Origin: Hyphomicrobiales bacterium
GTDB lineage: Bacteria; Pseudomonadota; Alphaproteobacteria; Rhizobiales; Rhizobiaceae
Direction: 5' to 3'
Assembly: GCA_900465665.1 (NCBI GenBank)
Contig: UBJO01000049.1
Location: forward strand, 186,001-250,000
DNA: 64,000 nt
The position numbers were made by a program, and so were the translations under genes. Below are positions 34,224 through 43,962 of this stretch, piece by piece. The notes below the pieces were generated by a model. That model worked only from the letters and a program-made list of their open reading frames with translations, was not told where the DNA came from and ran no database searches. Each line of letters opens with the position of its first letter. Position 1 is the stretch's first letter.

Positions 34224-37200
34224 TGCTGGCCTCATCGCTTTCGGCCGTCGACCATTCCGAGACGCGGGCAAGGTGATCGTAATCGCCGCCGAACTCGAAT
34301 TGCTGGGCGGGAATGAGCCGCGAAGTGAAACCCTTCTCGCCGGATTGCAGCAGCGCCACGAATTTCACCAGCTGATCGATGGAATCGCCGGCAAGTTCGA
34401 TCGCTGATTTCGCCTTGTCGCTGCGTGCCGAGAATTCGTTGTTGACGGTGTCGACCTGGAACCGGCTTCCCGGCCGTAGCCGCACATAAAGCAGGTCCTG
34501 CGGCACCAGCTTGCCGGTATCCATGAATCCACCGGCCTTGAGCACCTCGGCCTCCAGCGCCAGCTGCGGATCGAGCAGCGCGCGTGCCTGCGCGGGCGAG
34601 GGGTTGTAGCCCGTCTTATAGTCGATCAGATCGGCGGAGTGCGGCCCGGTGATATCGATCCGGTCGGCAACGCCGCTAAGCCGGATATCGACCTGCTCGA
34701 GCTGCATGGCGCCGCGGACTTCAGTGAGCGTGCGCTGGAGCCCCGGCCGCCGCTCCGCTTCCCAGGCGAGGAACGAGCGCGCCACTTCGCGGAAGCGCGG
34801 CCGCCAGACGGCATCGATATGCGCCGGCAGCTGCTCCATGTCGAACAGTTCGGTGAGGATGCGCTCCATCGCCGCCGTGCCGTCGGGCGTTCCGGCGATG
34901 TTGCCCTCGCGCACGAACCTGTCGATGATCTTGTGATAGAGCGTCCCGCGCTCGGCAGCCCCGGGGTCGCGGTTGAAGGCATCGACGGCGTCGAGCTTCA
35001 GAACGCGCCGCGCATAGATCGCATAGGGGTCGCGCCGGAGCCGGCCGACCTCGCTGAACGAGTAGGATTTCGGCTGCACCTCGCGCGGTGGCGTCGGGCT
35101 CGGTCGCTGCGCCGGCGCTTGCCGTTGCCCCTCGTCGAGCAGGCTGGCCCAGTGTACGAACTGCTCACCCCGATCCTTCAGCGTCGCTTCGAAACTCTTC
35201 CCGCAAAAGGCCATCAGCCGCTGCAGCCAGCGCGAGGCGACGGTGGGTGTCGAGCCCTTGCGGAGTGCGCGCGTGTAGACGAGATGCCGCGTCCCGTTGG
35301 CCATCTCGAAGTCGTGCGCCAGCTGCCCGATACGGCGCTCCGGGGGCTCCAACCCGATCTCGGTCTTCATCGATCGCGAGATGAAGGGATTGTTGGCCGT
35401 CTGGCCCGGCCACGAACCCTCGTTCAAGCCGCCGAGGATCAGCGTATCGACGCTCTGCAGGCGGGCTTCCAGCGTACCGAAGATGAACAGCCGCGGATGG
35501 CTGAGCGCTTGCGGCTTCACCGCCTGTCCGGCCGAGAGCGCTGCCATGATATCGATCCACTGCGCCCCATCCGCCTCGATCTGGCCGTCAGTCCCGATCA
35601 CCTCGCCAAGCAAGGTCGCCAGCGTGTCGCCTGCCTCGCCAGACCACAGCCCGGAGAGATCACCCTTCTCGTCGCGCGCGACCGCCTCGATGGCGCGGCC
35701 GGTGCGATCGGCCCAGTCGGAGAGTGTGAAGCGCGTGGTCAGTCCGCGACTACCCGTTTCGTGGCGCACGAGCGCGGAAGCGAGCGGCTCGGTTGCTTCA
35801 CCCACCCGGCGGGCGAGATCGCGTGCCAGATCGATCGCGTGGACGGGAAGCGCCTTGCGCCAATGCGGTGTATGTCGGTCGAGCGCCTGTTCGGAAAGCT
35901 GGTGTTCGAGCAGCGGCCCAAGCGCGCTGATATCGACCTCCGCGACGCCGCCGCGCAAGGCCAGCAATTCGAGCGCGGCCACCGCCTCGGAAAGCGCGCC
36001 GCGCTCCAGCCCGAAGCGTGCCAAGGGGTGCTTGAGAAGGCTGACTATCGCCACTGGATCGCCCGGTCGCAGCGCCGCTTCGAGCAGGAGTTGCAGCAGA
36101 GTTCCCTGCGGCATCGCTGCAAGCGGCGTACCGGCCGAATCGTCGGCAATGATGCCGAAGCGCGAAAGCTCCGCCATCACGCGGCGGGCAAGGTTGCGGT
36201 CCGGCGTAATCAGCGCCGCGCGGCTTTCGCCGTCCTTGCCTGGCTGCTCCAATGCCAACCGAAGCGCGATTGCGATCGCGGTCGCCTCTTCGCGCTCATT
36301 GCCGGCTTCTATCAGCGATACATCGGCAAAGGCCGCTGCGATATCGCTCTCCGGAAGCGTCGTCTTCCACCGGCTCCAGTTGCTGGTCGCCTCGGATGGT
36401 GACAGCGCATGCGAGAGGATTTGTGCGCGGACGGCAAGCGCGTCGGGTGCGCTAGCAAGTGTCGAAACATCGTCGCGCGTCAGGCTCAGGCGCTTCAAAA
36501 GCTGCGCCAGGCCATATTGCGAGTGGCTGCGGCTTGCGGCATCGGCCATATCGGGGGCGACCATCCGCCAGTGCTCATCGGGCATGCCGACATCGAGACC
36601 CGGCAGAACGATGACGCCCTCGCGCCGCGCTGCCACCGCCGCGATCAGATCGGCCGTTGCCGGCACCGAACCGGTCGATCCGGCGATGATGATCGGTCCG
36701 CTTTCCGGCATGGTCGCGATGCGGTTGGCCTCGGCTCTCAGGATCGCGTTGCGGTGCCGCGCCGGCGAGGATTTGCCGAGCTCGTTCAGGCGTTCCGGCC
36801 AGAAGGCGCTGGCGATCTGCAGAAACTCCGCCGTCAGCTGCCACCACAGCGCATGATCCCTCGCGCTCAGCGTCGCAAGTTCGCTCCAGTCACGATCCTC
36901 GGTCTCGATGGAATCGATCAGTTCGGCCAGGTTTCTGGCAAGCCAGATCGCGTCCGCCGGGCTGGCGGGCGCGACGAGCGGCGAATCGGAATGGATGCTG
37001 CGCACGATCTCGGGCAGCTTGTTACGCCAGGCGAGGATCAGCCGCGCCAGCTCCAGCAGCCGCGCGGTGTTGGAAAGCGGTTGCGCGAGATCGAGCGTTG
37101 CCGGCAGCGCTTCATCGAAATAGCCGCCATCGTCATCCGTCTCACCAAGCGGCCGGATGATCGGCAGGATCGCGGAGCGCCCGCCGAGCAGATCGACGAA

Positions 37201-37392
37201 CTCCGAACGCAGCACGCGCACCGCGCGCCGCGTCGGCAGATAGATCGTCACCTTGGAGAGCGACAACGGATCGGCTGGGTCATGGCGAAACAGCGGCGTC
37301 AGCCGTCCGTCGCAGAGCGTCTCGGCCAAGGTCGCGAGAAAGGGCAGCCCTGCCGGTATTGTCAGAACCCTGGGCTGGTGCCGCTCGCTCAT
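34213..37392 (-). CDS. addB: Double-strand break repair protein AddB (alphaproteobacterial type)
   Basis: Partner of AddA; 1059 residues with an inactivated helicase-like N-terminal part (no canonical Walker A) and a C-terminal PD-(D/E)XK nuclease, seen as LSGVADRIDI...DLIDYKTGYNP. Only two cysteines are present, so the four-Cys iron-sulfur cluster of Bacillus AddB is missing; the usual CP before the nuclease is DP (RLRRDPYAIYA). It overlaps addA by 11 bp and lies 3 bp after the murU-like gene, in the divL-to-addA operon. Confidence 0.94.
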   Translation of the reverse strand: MSERHQPRVLTIPAGLPFLATLAETLCDGRLTPLFRHDPADPLSLSKVTIYLPTRRAVRVLRSEFVDLLGGRSAILPIIRPLGETDDDGGYFDEALPATLDLAQPLSNTARLLELARLILAWRNKLPEIVRSIHSDSPLVAPASPADAIWLARNLAELIDSIETEDRDWSELATLSARDHALWWQLTAEFLQIASAFWPERLNELGKSSPARHRNAILRAEANRIATMPESGPIIIAGSTGSVPATADLIAAVAARREGVIVLPGLDVGMPDEHWRMVAPDMADAASRSHSQYGLAQLLKRLSLTRDDVSTLASAPDALAVRAQILSHALSPSEATSNWSRWKTTLPESDIAAAFADVSLIEAGNEREEATAIAIALRLALEQPGKDGESRAALITPDRNLARRVMAELSRFGIIADDSAGTPLAAMPQGTLLQLLLEAALRPGDPVAIVSLLKHPLARFGLERGALSEAVAALELLALRGGVAEVDISALGPLLEHQLSEQALDRHTPHWRKALPVHAIDLARDLARRVGEATEPLASALVRHETGSRGLTTRFTLSDWADRTGRAIEAVARDEKGDLSGLWSGEAGDTLATLLGEVIGTDGQIEADGAQWIDIMAALSAGQAVKPQALSHPRLFIFGTLEARLQSVDTLILGGLNEGSWPGQTANNPFISRSMKTEIGLEPPERRIGQLAHDFEMANGTRHLVYTRALRKGSTPTVASRWLQRLMAFCGKSFEATLKDRGEQFVHWASLLDEGQRQAPAQRPSPTPPREVQPKSYSFSEVGRLRRDPYAIYARRVLKLDAVDAFNRDPGAAERGTLYHKIIDRFVREGNIAGTPDGTAAMERILTELFDMEQLPAHIDAVWRPRFREVARSFLAWEAERRPGLQRTLTEVRGAMQLEQVDIRLSGVADRIDITGPHSADLIDYKTGYNPSPAQARALLDPQLALEAEVLKAGGFMDTGKLVPQDLLYVRLRPGSRFQVDTVNNEFSARSDKAKSAIELAGDSIDQLVKFVALLQSGEKGFTSRLIPAQQFEFGGDYDHLARVSEWSTAESDEASNDE

Positions 37393-37395
37393 GGC

Positions 37396-38127
37396 CTATC
37401 CCAACGCCCGGTAACGCCGGATCGTCTCTTCCGCGTCGCCGATCGCCTCGGGCGTGCCGACGGTCAGCCAATGTCCCTCGAGCATCATGCCGTAGAGCCG
37501 GCCGCGCGCGATCGCCTTGTCGAAATAGATGTTGAGATTGAAGGCGTCGGCAGGCGCGTCGTCGAGAAATGCGGTCTGCATGGCAATCGCCCCGGCATAG
37601 ACCACCGGGTCGGGACCATCGGCGCGAACGCGGCTCAGCCGGCCGGCCTCATCGCGGTTGAAGTCGTTCTTGCCGTTATGCCCGGTCGTGTCGTCGAGAT
37701 TGACGCAGAGCATCGCCATGTCCATCCGATCCGCATCGAAGAATCCGGCTAAGCGCCGCAGATTGCTCGGGCGATCCGGCCGCTCGCCGATCCAGAAGAG
37801 ATCGGCATTGGTGACGAAAACAGGGCCGCGATCGAGCAGCTTCAAGCCCTTCGCCAGGCCGCCGCCGTTGTTCATCAGCCCAGCGCGCTCGTCGGAGATG
37901 ATGATCTCGAGCGCCTTGTAGCGGCTGAGATGGTCGAGCATCTGGTCGGCGTGATGGTGGACGTTGACCACCGCCTTCTCGACGCCCGCTTCGGCGAGCG
38001 AATCCAGCGCATAGTCGATCATCGCCTTGCCGTCGATTTTCACCAGCGGCTTGGGGATCGTATCGGTAATCGGGCGCATGCGGGTGCCGAGACCGGCAGC
38101 CAGCACCATGGCTTGTTTGATGGTCAT
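37396..38127 (-). CDS. murU: Nucleotidyltransferase, MurU-like (N-acetylmuramate-1-phosphate uridylyltransferase)
   Basis: 243-residue sugar-phosphate nucleotidyltransferase with the signature MVLAAGLGTRMRPITDTIPKPLVKI at residues 7-31 in outline, and VTNADLFWI as the metal-binding region. Next to a TsaE-AmgK fusion, it fits MurU, which makes UDP-MurNAc from MurNAc-1-P in the AmgK-MurU cell-wall recycling route known from Pseudomonas and Caulobacter. Mannose-1-phosphate guanylyltransferase is the usual automatic label; context makes MurU likelier, but it is an inference. Confidence 0.8.
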   Translation of the reverse strand: MTIKQAMVLAAGLGTRMRPITDTIPKPLVKIDGKAMIDYALDSLAEAGVEKAVVNVHHHADQMLDHLSRYKALEIIISDERAGLMNNGGGLAKGLKLLDRGPVFVTNADLFWIGERPDRPSNLRRLAGFFDADRMDMAMLCVNLDDTTGHNGKNDFNRDEAGRLSRVRADGPDPVVYAGAIAMQTAFLDDAPADAFNLNIYFDKAIARGRLYGMMLEGHWLTVGTPEAIGDAEETIRRYRALG

Positions 38128-38139
38128 ATCGTCCGAAAC

Positions 38140-39657
38140 TTATGATTCGCTGGTGACTATTCCAGTCCTTACGCACCACTCGCGCAAGGGGGCAAGCGTT
38201 TCATGCTGAAGCGCCACGCTCAAATAGGAGAGCGTGCGCGGCATGTGCTTCATATAGCCAGGTTTTCCGTCGCGCCGCATCAGCCGAACCCATAGGCCGG
38301 CCAGCTTGCAATTGCGCTGCGCTGACATGATCGCCCAGCTTTTCAGGAAGCCGGCCTCGTCGAAGCCGCCTTGCGCGCGGCGCAGCGACAGGTAGTGCCC
38401 CATCAGCCGGTCGAAGAGATCGGGCTCGATGGTCACGCGCGCATCCTGGGCGATCGAGGCGAGATCGTAGGCCGTCGGCCCGATCATCGCATCCTGGAAG
38501 TCGATCAGGCCGACCCGCTTTACGCCGTTCTCGGCTTCCCGCCAGATGATATTGGGCGAGTGAAAATCGCGCAGCAGCAGGTTCTTCTCGGCCGCATCAA
38601 GCTGGTCGATCAGCGCGTCCCAGATCGCGAGGTATTCGTTGCGCTCCGCATCGGTCACCGGCGCCCCATCGCGTTTCCACGGCAGATGCCAGTCAAGCAC
38701 GAGGCGCACTTCCATCTTCATGGCGGTGCGGTCGAAATCCGGGATGTGGTGCACGTGGCTGTCGGTGACGCGGATATCCTGCGGGATCGCCTGCGCATGC
38801 AAGGCCGCCAGGCAGGCGATGCTTTCGAGGTAGCGCTCGGCGATCGGCTGGCCGTTCTCATCGAGAACCCCATCGCTGCCGAGATCTTCGATCAGCAGGA
38901 TTCCCTGTTCGTAATCGACCTTATGGATCAGCGGCGTCGCGAAGCCGCGATCGCGCAACACGTCGGCGATGGCGACGAACGGATAGGCGTTCTCGGCAAT
39001 ATGCGCCACCTTCGGATAGGGCTTGCCGTCAAGCACTGGCGGCCCTTCCGGCAGCGGCGGCCAGTCCATCAGGATGCGGCGCACACCGTCGTCTGGATAG
39101 ATTGCCTCATAGGCCCTAAGCGACGCGTCGCCCGTGAGAAACCGGCGCTTGGCAAGCGGGTAGCCGGCCTCTGCCAGAAAGGCGCGAATGGCGAGCACGC
39201 GGTTGATCCGCGCCGCCTGCTTCTCGGGCGCCGCAATCGTCGCCCGGCGACCGGCGCCCTCATGCGTCAGCGTCAGCACGATCCGGTCATCAGGCAGCTC
39301 GCTCTCGGCCATCTCCGGCCATTCGACCAGACAGATGCCGTTCTGCAGCGCCTCGTCGAAGCCGAGCTCGGTCAGTTCGGCGGCATCGCCGAGCCGGTAG
39401 AGATCGAAATGCGCAACGGGAATGCGCAGCTCGTAGGACTGCACAAGCGTGAAGGTCGGGCTCGGCACTTCGAGCTCAGCGTCGTCGGCAATCGCGCGGA
39501 TCAGCGCCCGCGACAGCGAGGATTTTCCGGCGCCAAGATCACCCGACAGCGCCAGGCAGTCGCCCGGCTTCAGCGCCAGCGCCAAATCTTCGCCGAGACG
39601 GTCGGTAGCTGCCTCGTCTTCCAGGAAAAGCGAGATGACAGGCGCGCTTGTCGTCAT
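38140..39657 (-). CDS. tsaE: TsaE-AmgK fusion: t6A ATPase joined to an anomeric sugar kinase
   Basis: 505 residues in two parts. Residues about 1-155 are TsaE, the ATPase of the tRNA threonylcarbamoyladenosine (t6A) complex, with Walker A GDLGAGKSS at 39-47 and the PSPTFTLVQSYE motif. Residues about 170-505 are an aminoglycoside-phosphotransferase-fold kinase with LLLRDFHSPNIIW (His366) and VGLIDFQDA, matching AmgK, the MurNAc/GlcNAc anomeric kinase. The ATG at 39657 overlaps the divL stop (ATGA). The murU-like gene follows by 12 bp. This single frame shows no break. Confidence 0.88.
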   Translation of the reverse strand: MTTSAPVISLFLEDEAATDRLGEDLALALKPGDCLALSGDLGAGKSSLSRALIRAIADDAELEVPSPTFTLVQSYELRIPVAHFDLYRLGDAAELTELGFDEALQNGICLVEWPEMAESELPDDRIVLTLTHEGAGRRATIAAPEKQAARINRVLAIRAFLAEAGYPLAKRRFLTGDASLRAYEAIYPDDGVRRILMDWPPLPEGPPVLDGKPYPKVAHIAENAYPFVAIADVLRDRGFATPLIHKVDYEQGILLIEDLGSDGVLDENGQPIAERYLESIACLAALHAQAIPQDIRVTDSHVHHIPDFDRTAMKMEVRLVLDWHLPWKRDGAPVTDAERNEYLAIWDALIDQLDAAEKNLLLRDFHSPNIIWREAENGVKRVGLIDFQDAMIGPTAYDLASIAQDARVTIEPDLFDRLMGHYLSLRRAQGGFDEAGFLKSWAIMSAQRNCKLAGLWVRLMRRDGKPGYMKHMPRTLSYLSVALQHETLAPLREWCVRTGIVTSES

Positions 39658-42236
39658 TCGGCGGCGGCGTAGGAGGGGAGGTTGGCCGAAGGAATCCGGC
39701 AAATGACCGTCGTTCCCTTGCCCGGCTGGCTGTCGATGACGACCTGGCCGTTATGAAGGTTGACGAAGCTGTCGACGATCGACAGGCCAAGGCCTGCACC
39801 ACCGCGCTTGCCGCTTTTCGCGCCCGTCGCGAAGCGATCGAAGACGGTCGAGATCATCTCTTGCGAGATGCCCGGGCCTTGATCGGTCACGCTGAAGACG
39901 AAGTCCGTTCCCTCGCGCTGGCAGGCCAGCGCTATCGAGGCGCCCTCCGGCGAGAAATTCGCGGCATTGGACAAAAGCTTGACTAGGATCTGCTTCAGCC
40001 GCTGCGGGTCGGCGATGATCGATCCGAGCCGTGCCGGCGCGGTGATCTCCAGCGTCACGCCGCTTTCCTGCAGCCGGTCGGCGATCTGGATCGAGACGTC
40101 GTCGAGCAGGTCGCCGAGGTCGATCTCCGAATAGTTCAGCCGCATGATGCCGGCATCGACGGTCGCAAGGTCGAGAATGTCGTTCACCAGCGTCAGCAGG
40201 ACCGACGAGGAGGTGGAGATGTGGTCGATATACTCCGCCTGTCGTTCGTTGAGATCGCCAAGCCCCGGCGTGCGCAACAGGTCGGTAAAGCCGATGATGT
40301 TGGTCAGCGGCGAGCGCAGCTCGTAGGACACGTGCTGGACGAAATCGTTCTTCAGCTCGTCGGCCTTGCGTAGCGCGTCGTTCTTTTCCGTCAGTGCGCG
40401 TTCGGCGCGAACGCTGTCCGTCATGTTGACGAAGGTCAGCATCGTCTGCGCGTTCGGCAGCGGAATGACGGCGTAGTCGAGCACGAGGCCAGAGAACAGC
40501 TCCAGCGTCCCCTGGCTCGAGCGACGCTCGTCATCGAAGCTGGTGATCAGCTCGGCGAAGGTCTTCCAGCCATCGGGCCTGTCGTAGGACGGCGCGCATG
40601 CGTCGCCCAGCGCCCGGATATGCGTACCCGGCTTGGCTTCCGCTTCGGTAATGCCCCAGAGCGCGCGGAACGCAGGGTTCGACAGGCGAATGCGGCCATC
40701 CGGACCGAACACTGCCACACCTTCGGAAAGATGGTCGATAGTTTCGCCCTGAACCTTCACCAGCGTGTTGTAACGCGTTTCGAGATCGACCTGTTCGGTC
40801 AGGTTCTCGAACACCCAGGTGGCGCCGCCCTGTGGATGCGCGGTCGCGAAGACGCGCAGTGTCTGGCCGTTAGGCAGGTGCCAGAGGTCGGATTGCGTAT
40901 CGAGCGCCCGGTAGACTGAAAGCGCCGTCTCTTTCCAGGTCTTCCAGTTCAGCTGGTCCGGCAGCTTCTTGGCGGCGCGCAGGCGCTCCAGAAGCTCGGC
41001 ATTGTCAGGCTTGCTCTCAAGGAATGCGATATCGAGCTGCCACAGCGTCACGAAAGCCTGGTTGTAGAACTGCAGGCGCTGGTCGCCGTCGAAGATCGCG
41101 ACCGGCGTCGCCAGGTGGTCGAGCGTCTCGGCGTGGCTCTTCAGCGTGCGCTCCAACTCGGCGCGAACGGTCTCGACGCCGGAGACGTCGACCGCGATGC
41201 CGGCCGAACCGCTCGGAACCTTCACGTCGACAACGTCGAGGAAGGTGCGGTTGCCGTGGATGACGGTCGAGATCTTGTCGTGAAACGGTGATTCCGGCGT
41301 TGCGACGGCGCGGATGCGCTCGCGCGCGATGGTCGTCAGAATTTCACGGCCCTCAGAGATCGCCTCGTCGGGTGATGCAGCGTCGACGGCCGCGCCATAG
41401 GCGTGGTTCACCCAGGTTAGCCGGCCTTCGGTGTCGCGCTGCCAAGCCGGCAGGTCGATGGAGTCAAGCAGGCCCTGGAACGCCGAGATCGACGACATCA
41501 GCCGGTCGCGCTCGATCTTCAGTTCGGCAAGCTCGGCGCGCAGATTGTTAAGCGCCACGAAGCGAACGAAGGCGCGGCCGCCGGAAACCCGACCCTGCGC
41601 TTCCAGCACCTCTTCGCGGTGGGTCTCGACGACGATGTCGAAGCTCTTGGCCGACTGCCGCAAGCCGTCGATGGCGCGGTCGAGTTCCGATGCAGAGCGT
41701 GGCTTCAGCCAGAGGCCGAACGCCAGAAATTCATTGTCCTGCGGTGCGCCCGTCTCGGCCGGCAGCTGTCCCAGCAGTTCGGGGCGCTCATCGCCGTCCC
41801 AGATCACGATGCGCCGGTTCTTGTCTGCGATCAGCGCTTGGTATTGCGAAATGCGCTGCTGCGCATCCGATAGAGCGGAGCGGATCTCGCGGCCTTCGCT
41901 CTCGAGATTGCCGCGCTGGCGCACGACCCAAAGCGTGGAGAGAAGGGCTGCCGAGATGACGCCGATCACGACGGAGAAACCGACGACCTGCGTGGAGGTG
42001 AAAAGATGCGGAGACGCGGCAGCCTCTGCCGCTGCCTGTGCGAAAACCGGCTCGGCGATCGACGCCATTGCAGTCCCCGCGGCAAATATCCTTGCCACCT
42101 GAGCCAACAAGCCTGATCGCTGTGTCGAAGCCTTGGGGGCATCGACCGGTTTTCCATTGCCCGGGTGACCAGTGCAGCAAGACGGGTAAACGCCGTCTTC
42201 TGCCTGTTTGACCAGGCGGTGCATCATTTCCGACAT
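39654..42236 (-). CDS. divL: DivL-like PAS sensor pseudo-kinase with Tyr at the phospho-acceptor site
   Basis: 860-residue membrane protein: a hydrophobic N-terminal segment (about 44-67), a membrane helix at about 84-105 (VVGFSVVIGVISAALLSTLWVV), several PAS repeats, then HisKA and HATPase domains. The H-box reads HVSYELRSPL: Tyr638 (codon 40323-40325) replaces the usual His, the hallmark of Caulobacter DivL, a regulator of the CckA-CtrA cell-cycle pathway. ATP-binding motifs (VTDQGPGI, GAGLGLSIV) remain. The start is uncertain; the frame opens to 42398. ATG at 42236 has GGAG upstream. It opens the divL-tsaE-murU-addBA operon. Confidence 0.88.
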   Translation of the reverse strand: MSEMMHRLVKQAEDGVYPSCCTGHPGNGKPVDAPKASTQRSGLLAQVARIFAAGTAMASIAEPVFAQAAAEAAASPHLFTSTQVVGFSVVIGVISAALLSTLWVVRQRGNLESEGREIRSALSDAQQRISQYQALIADKNRRIVIWDGDERPELLGQLPAETGAPQDNEFLAFGLWLKPRSASELDRAIDGLRQSAKSFDIVVETHREEVLEAQGRVSGGRAFVRFVALNNLRAELAELKIERDRLMSSISAFQGLLDSIDLPAWQRDTEGRLTWVNHAYGAAVDAASPDEAISEGREILTTIARERIRAVATPESPFHDKISTVIHGNRTFLDVVDVKVPSGSAGIAVDVSGVETVRAELERTLKSHAETLDHLATPVAIFDGDQRLQFYNQAFVTLWQLDIAFLESKPDNAELLERLRAAKKLPDQLNWKTWKETALSVYRALDTQSDLWHLPNGQTLRVFATAHPQGGATWVFENLTEQVDLETRYNTLVKVQGETIDHLSEGVAVFGPDGRIRLSNPAFRALWGITEAEAKPGTHIRALGDACAPSYDRPDGWKTFAELITSFDDERRSSQGTLELFSGLVLDYAVIPLPNAQTMLTFVNMTDSVRAERALTEKNDALRKADELKNDFVQHVSYELRSPLTNIIGFTDLLRTPGLGDLNERQAEYIDHISTSSSVLLTLVNDILDLATVDAGIMRLNYSEIDLGDLLDDVSIQIADRLQESGVTLEITAPARLGSIIADPQRLKQILVKLLSNAANFSPEGASIALACQREGTDFVFSVTDQGPGISQEMISTVFDRFATGAKSGKRGGAGLGLSIVDSFVNLHNGQVVIDSQPGKGTTVICRIPSANLPSYAAAE

Positions 42237-42369
42237 GCGCGGTATGTCTCCGTCCTTTTGTGCCGCATTACGACAAGACATCCCATTTTCGAAGCAAACG
42301 GACGCGTCCGTCTCCACGAATCGAGTGTTAAAACAATACTTCGGATAGGATTCGTCGGGAAGATGTGTG

Positions 42370-42408
42370 CCAAAAAATAAGGGTGCGGCATTTGTCAATG
42401 CCGCACCC
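42370..42408 (-). terminator. Intrinsic terminator of ahcY
   Basis: Perfect 12 bp stem GGGTGCGGCATT / AATGCCGCACCC with a 4-nt loop (42381-42408). On the minus strand it is followed by TTATTTTTT. It separates ahcY from divL. Confidence 0.92.
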
Positions 42409-42437
42409 TCTAGATGTTGTGGATATCAAATCCGCTA

Positions 42438-43838
42438 TTAGTATCTGTAGTGGTCAGCCTTGAACGGACCCTGCGGCGTGACGCCGATGTAGGATGCCTG
42501 TTCTTCCGAAAGCTGCGTCAGCTTGACGCCGAGCTTGGCGAGATGCAGGCGCGCGACCTTCTCGTCGAGGTGCTTCGGCAGGATGTAGACCTGGTTCTGG
42601 TACTGGCCGGGCTTGGTGAAGAGCTCGATCTGCGCCAGCGTCTGGTTCGTGAACGAAGCCGACATAACGAAGGACGGATGGCCCGTTGCGTTGCCGAGGT
42701 TCAGCAGGCGGCCTTCCGAGAGCAGGATGATGCGGTTGCCCTTCGGGAATTCGATCAGGTCGACCTGCGGCTTGATGTTGGTCCACTTCAGGTTACGCAG
42801 CGCGGCAACTTCGATTTCGTTGTCGAAGTGGCCGATGTTGCCGACGATCGCCATGTCCTTCATCGCGCGCATGTGGTCGATGCGGATGACGTCCTTGTTG
42901 CCGGTCGTGGTGATGAAGATGTCGGCGGTCGAGACGACGTCTTCGAGCGTGACGACTTCGAAGCCGTCCATGGCGGCCTGCAGGGCGCAGATAGGGTCGA
43001 CTTCCGTGACCTTGACGCGTGCGCCGGCGCCGAGCAGCGAAGCAGCCGAGCCCTTGCCGACATCGCCGTAACCGCAGACGACGGCAACCTTGCCGGCCAT
43101 CATCACGTCGGTGCCGCGGCGGATGCCGTCAACCAGCGATTCTTTGCAGCCGTACTTGTTGTCGAACTTCGACTTGGTGACCGAGTCGTTGACGTTGATG
43201 GCAGGGAAGGGCAGCAGGCCCTTCTGGGAGAGCTGGTACAGACGGTTGACACCAGTGGTGGTTTCTTCGGTGACACCCTTGATCGCGTCGCGCTGCTTGG
43301 TGAACCAGCCGGGCGTTGCGGCGAGGCGCTTCTTGATCTGCGCGAAGAGGATCTCTTCTTCTTCCGAATGCGGGTTGGACAGGACGTCTTCGCCGGCTTC
43401 GGCGCGGGCGCCGAGCAGGATGTACATGGTGGCGTCGCCGCCGTCATCGAGGATCATGTTGGAGAGGCCGCCATCGGCCCACTGGAAAATCTGGTCGGTG
43501 TAGACCCAGTAGTCGTGCAGTGACTCGCCCTTGACGGCGAAGACAGGAACGCCCGAAGCGGCGATCGCGGCAGCGGCGTGGTCCTGCGTCGAGAAGATGT
43601 TGCACGATGCCCAGCGCACTTCGGCGCCGAGAGCGACCAGCGTCTCGATGAGCACCGCCGTCTGGATCGTCATGTGCAGCGAGCCGGTGATCCGTGCGCC
43701 CTTGAGCGGCTTCGATGCGCCGAACTCTTCGCGGCAGGACATCAGGCCCGGCATTTCGGTTTCAGCGATCGTGATTTCCTTGCGGCCGAAGTCTGCGAGG
43801 CCGATATCGGCGACGACGTAATCTTTTTCAGTGCTCAT
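42438..43838 (-). CDS. ahcY: S-adenosylhomocysteinase
   Basis: Hydrolyses S-adenosylhomocysteine to homocysteine and adenosine, removing the product inhibitor of methyltransferases; 466 residues, tetrameric, NAD-bound. NAD-binding GYGDVGKGSAASL, the VGNIGHFDNEI segment and the C-terminal KADHYRY with the conserved Lys and Tyr are present. The insertion typical of proteobacterial forms (near QIKKRLAATPGWF) is also there. The ATG at 43838 follows GGAGA. An inverted repeat 125 bp upstream (43963-43982) is a likely operator. Confidence 0.97.
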   Translation of the reverse strand: MSTEKDYVVADIGLADFGRKEITIAETEMPGLMSCREEFGASKPLKGARITGSLHMTIQTAVLIETLVALGAEVRWASCNIFSTQDHAAAAIAASGVPVFAVKGESLHDYWVYTDQIFQWADGGLSNMILDDGGDATMYILLGARAEAGEDVLSNPHSEEEEILFAQIKKRLAATPGWFTKQRDAIKGVTEETTTGVNRLYQLSQKGLLPFPAINVNDSVTKSKFDNKYGCKESLVDGIRRGTDVMMAGKVAVVCGYGDVGKGSAASLLGAGARVKVTEVDPICALQAAMDGFEVVTLEDVVSTADIFITTTGNKDVIRIDHMRAMKDMAIVGNIGHFDNEIEVAALRNLKWTNIKPQVDLIEFPKGNRIILLSEGRLLNLGNATGHPSFVMSASFTNQTLAQIELFTKPGQYQNQVYILPKHLDEKVARLHLAKLGVKLTQLSEEQASYIGVTPQGPFKADHYRY

Positions 43839-43962
43839 TGGGTTCTCCATGCTGAAAGCGTCTCAGATGCGAAGGCGCGAAACGAGGTCGCGCGACGAAA
43901 AGCTCCGCGCAGGCGCGGTCATGCCAGCCGTTTAGCAGGCTTCTATGACGAAGGCAATAATG

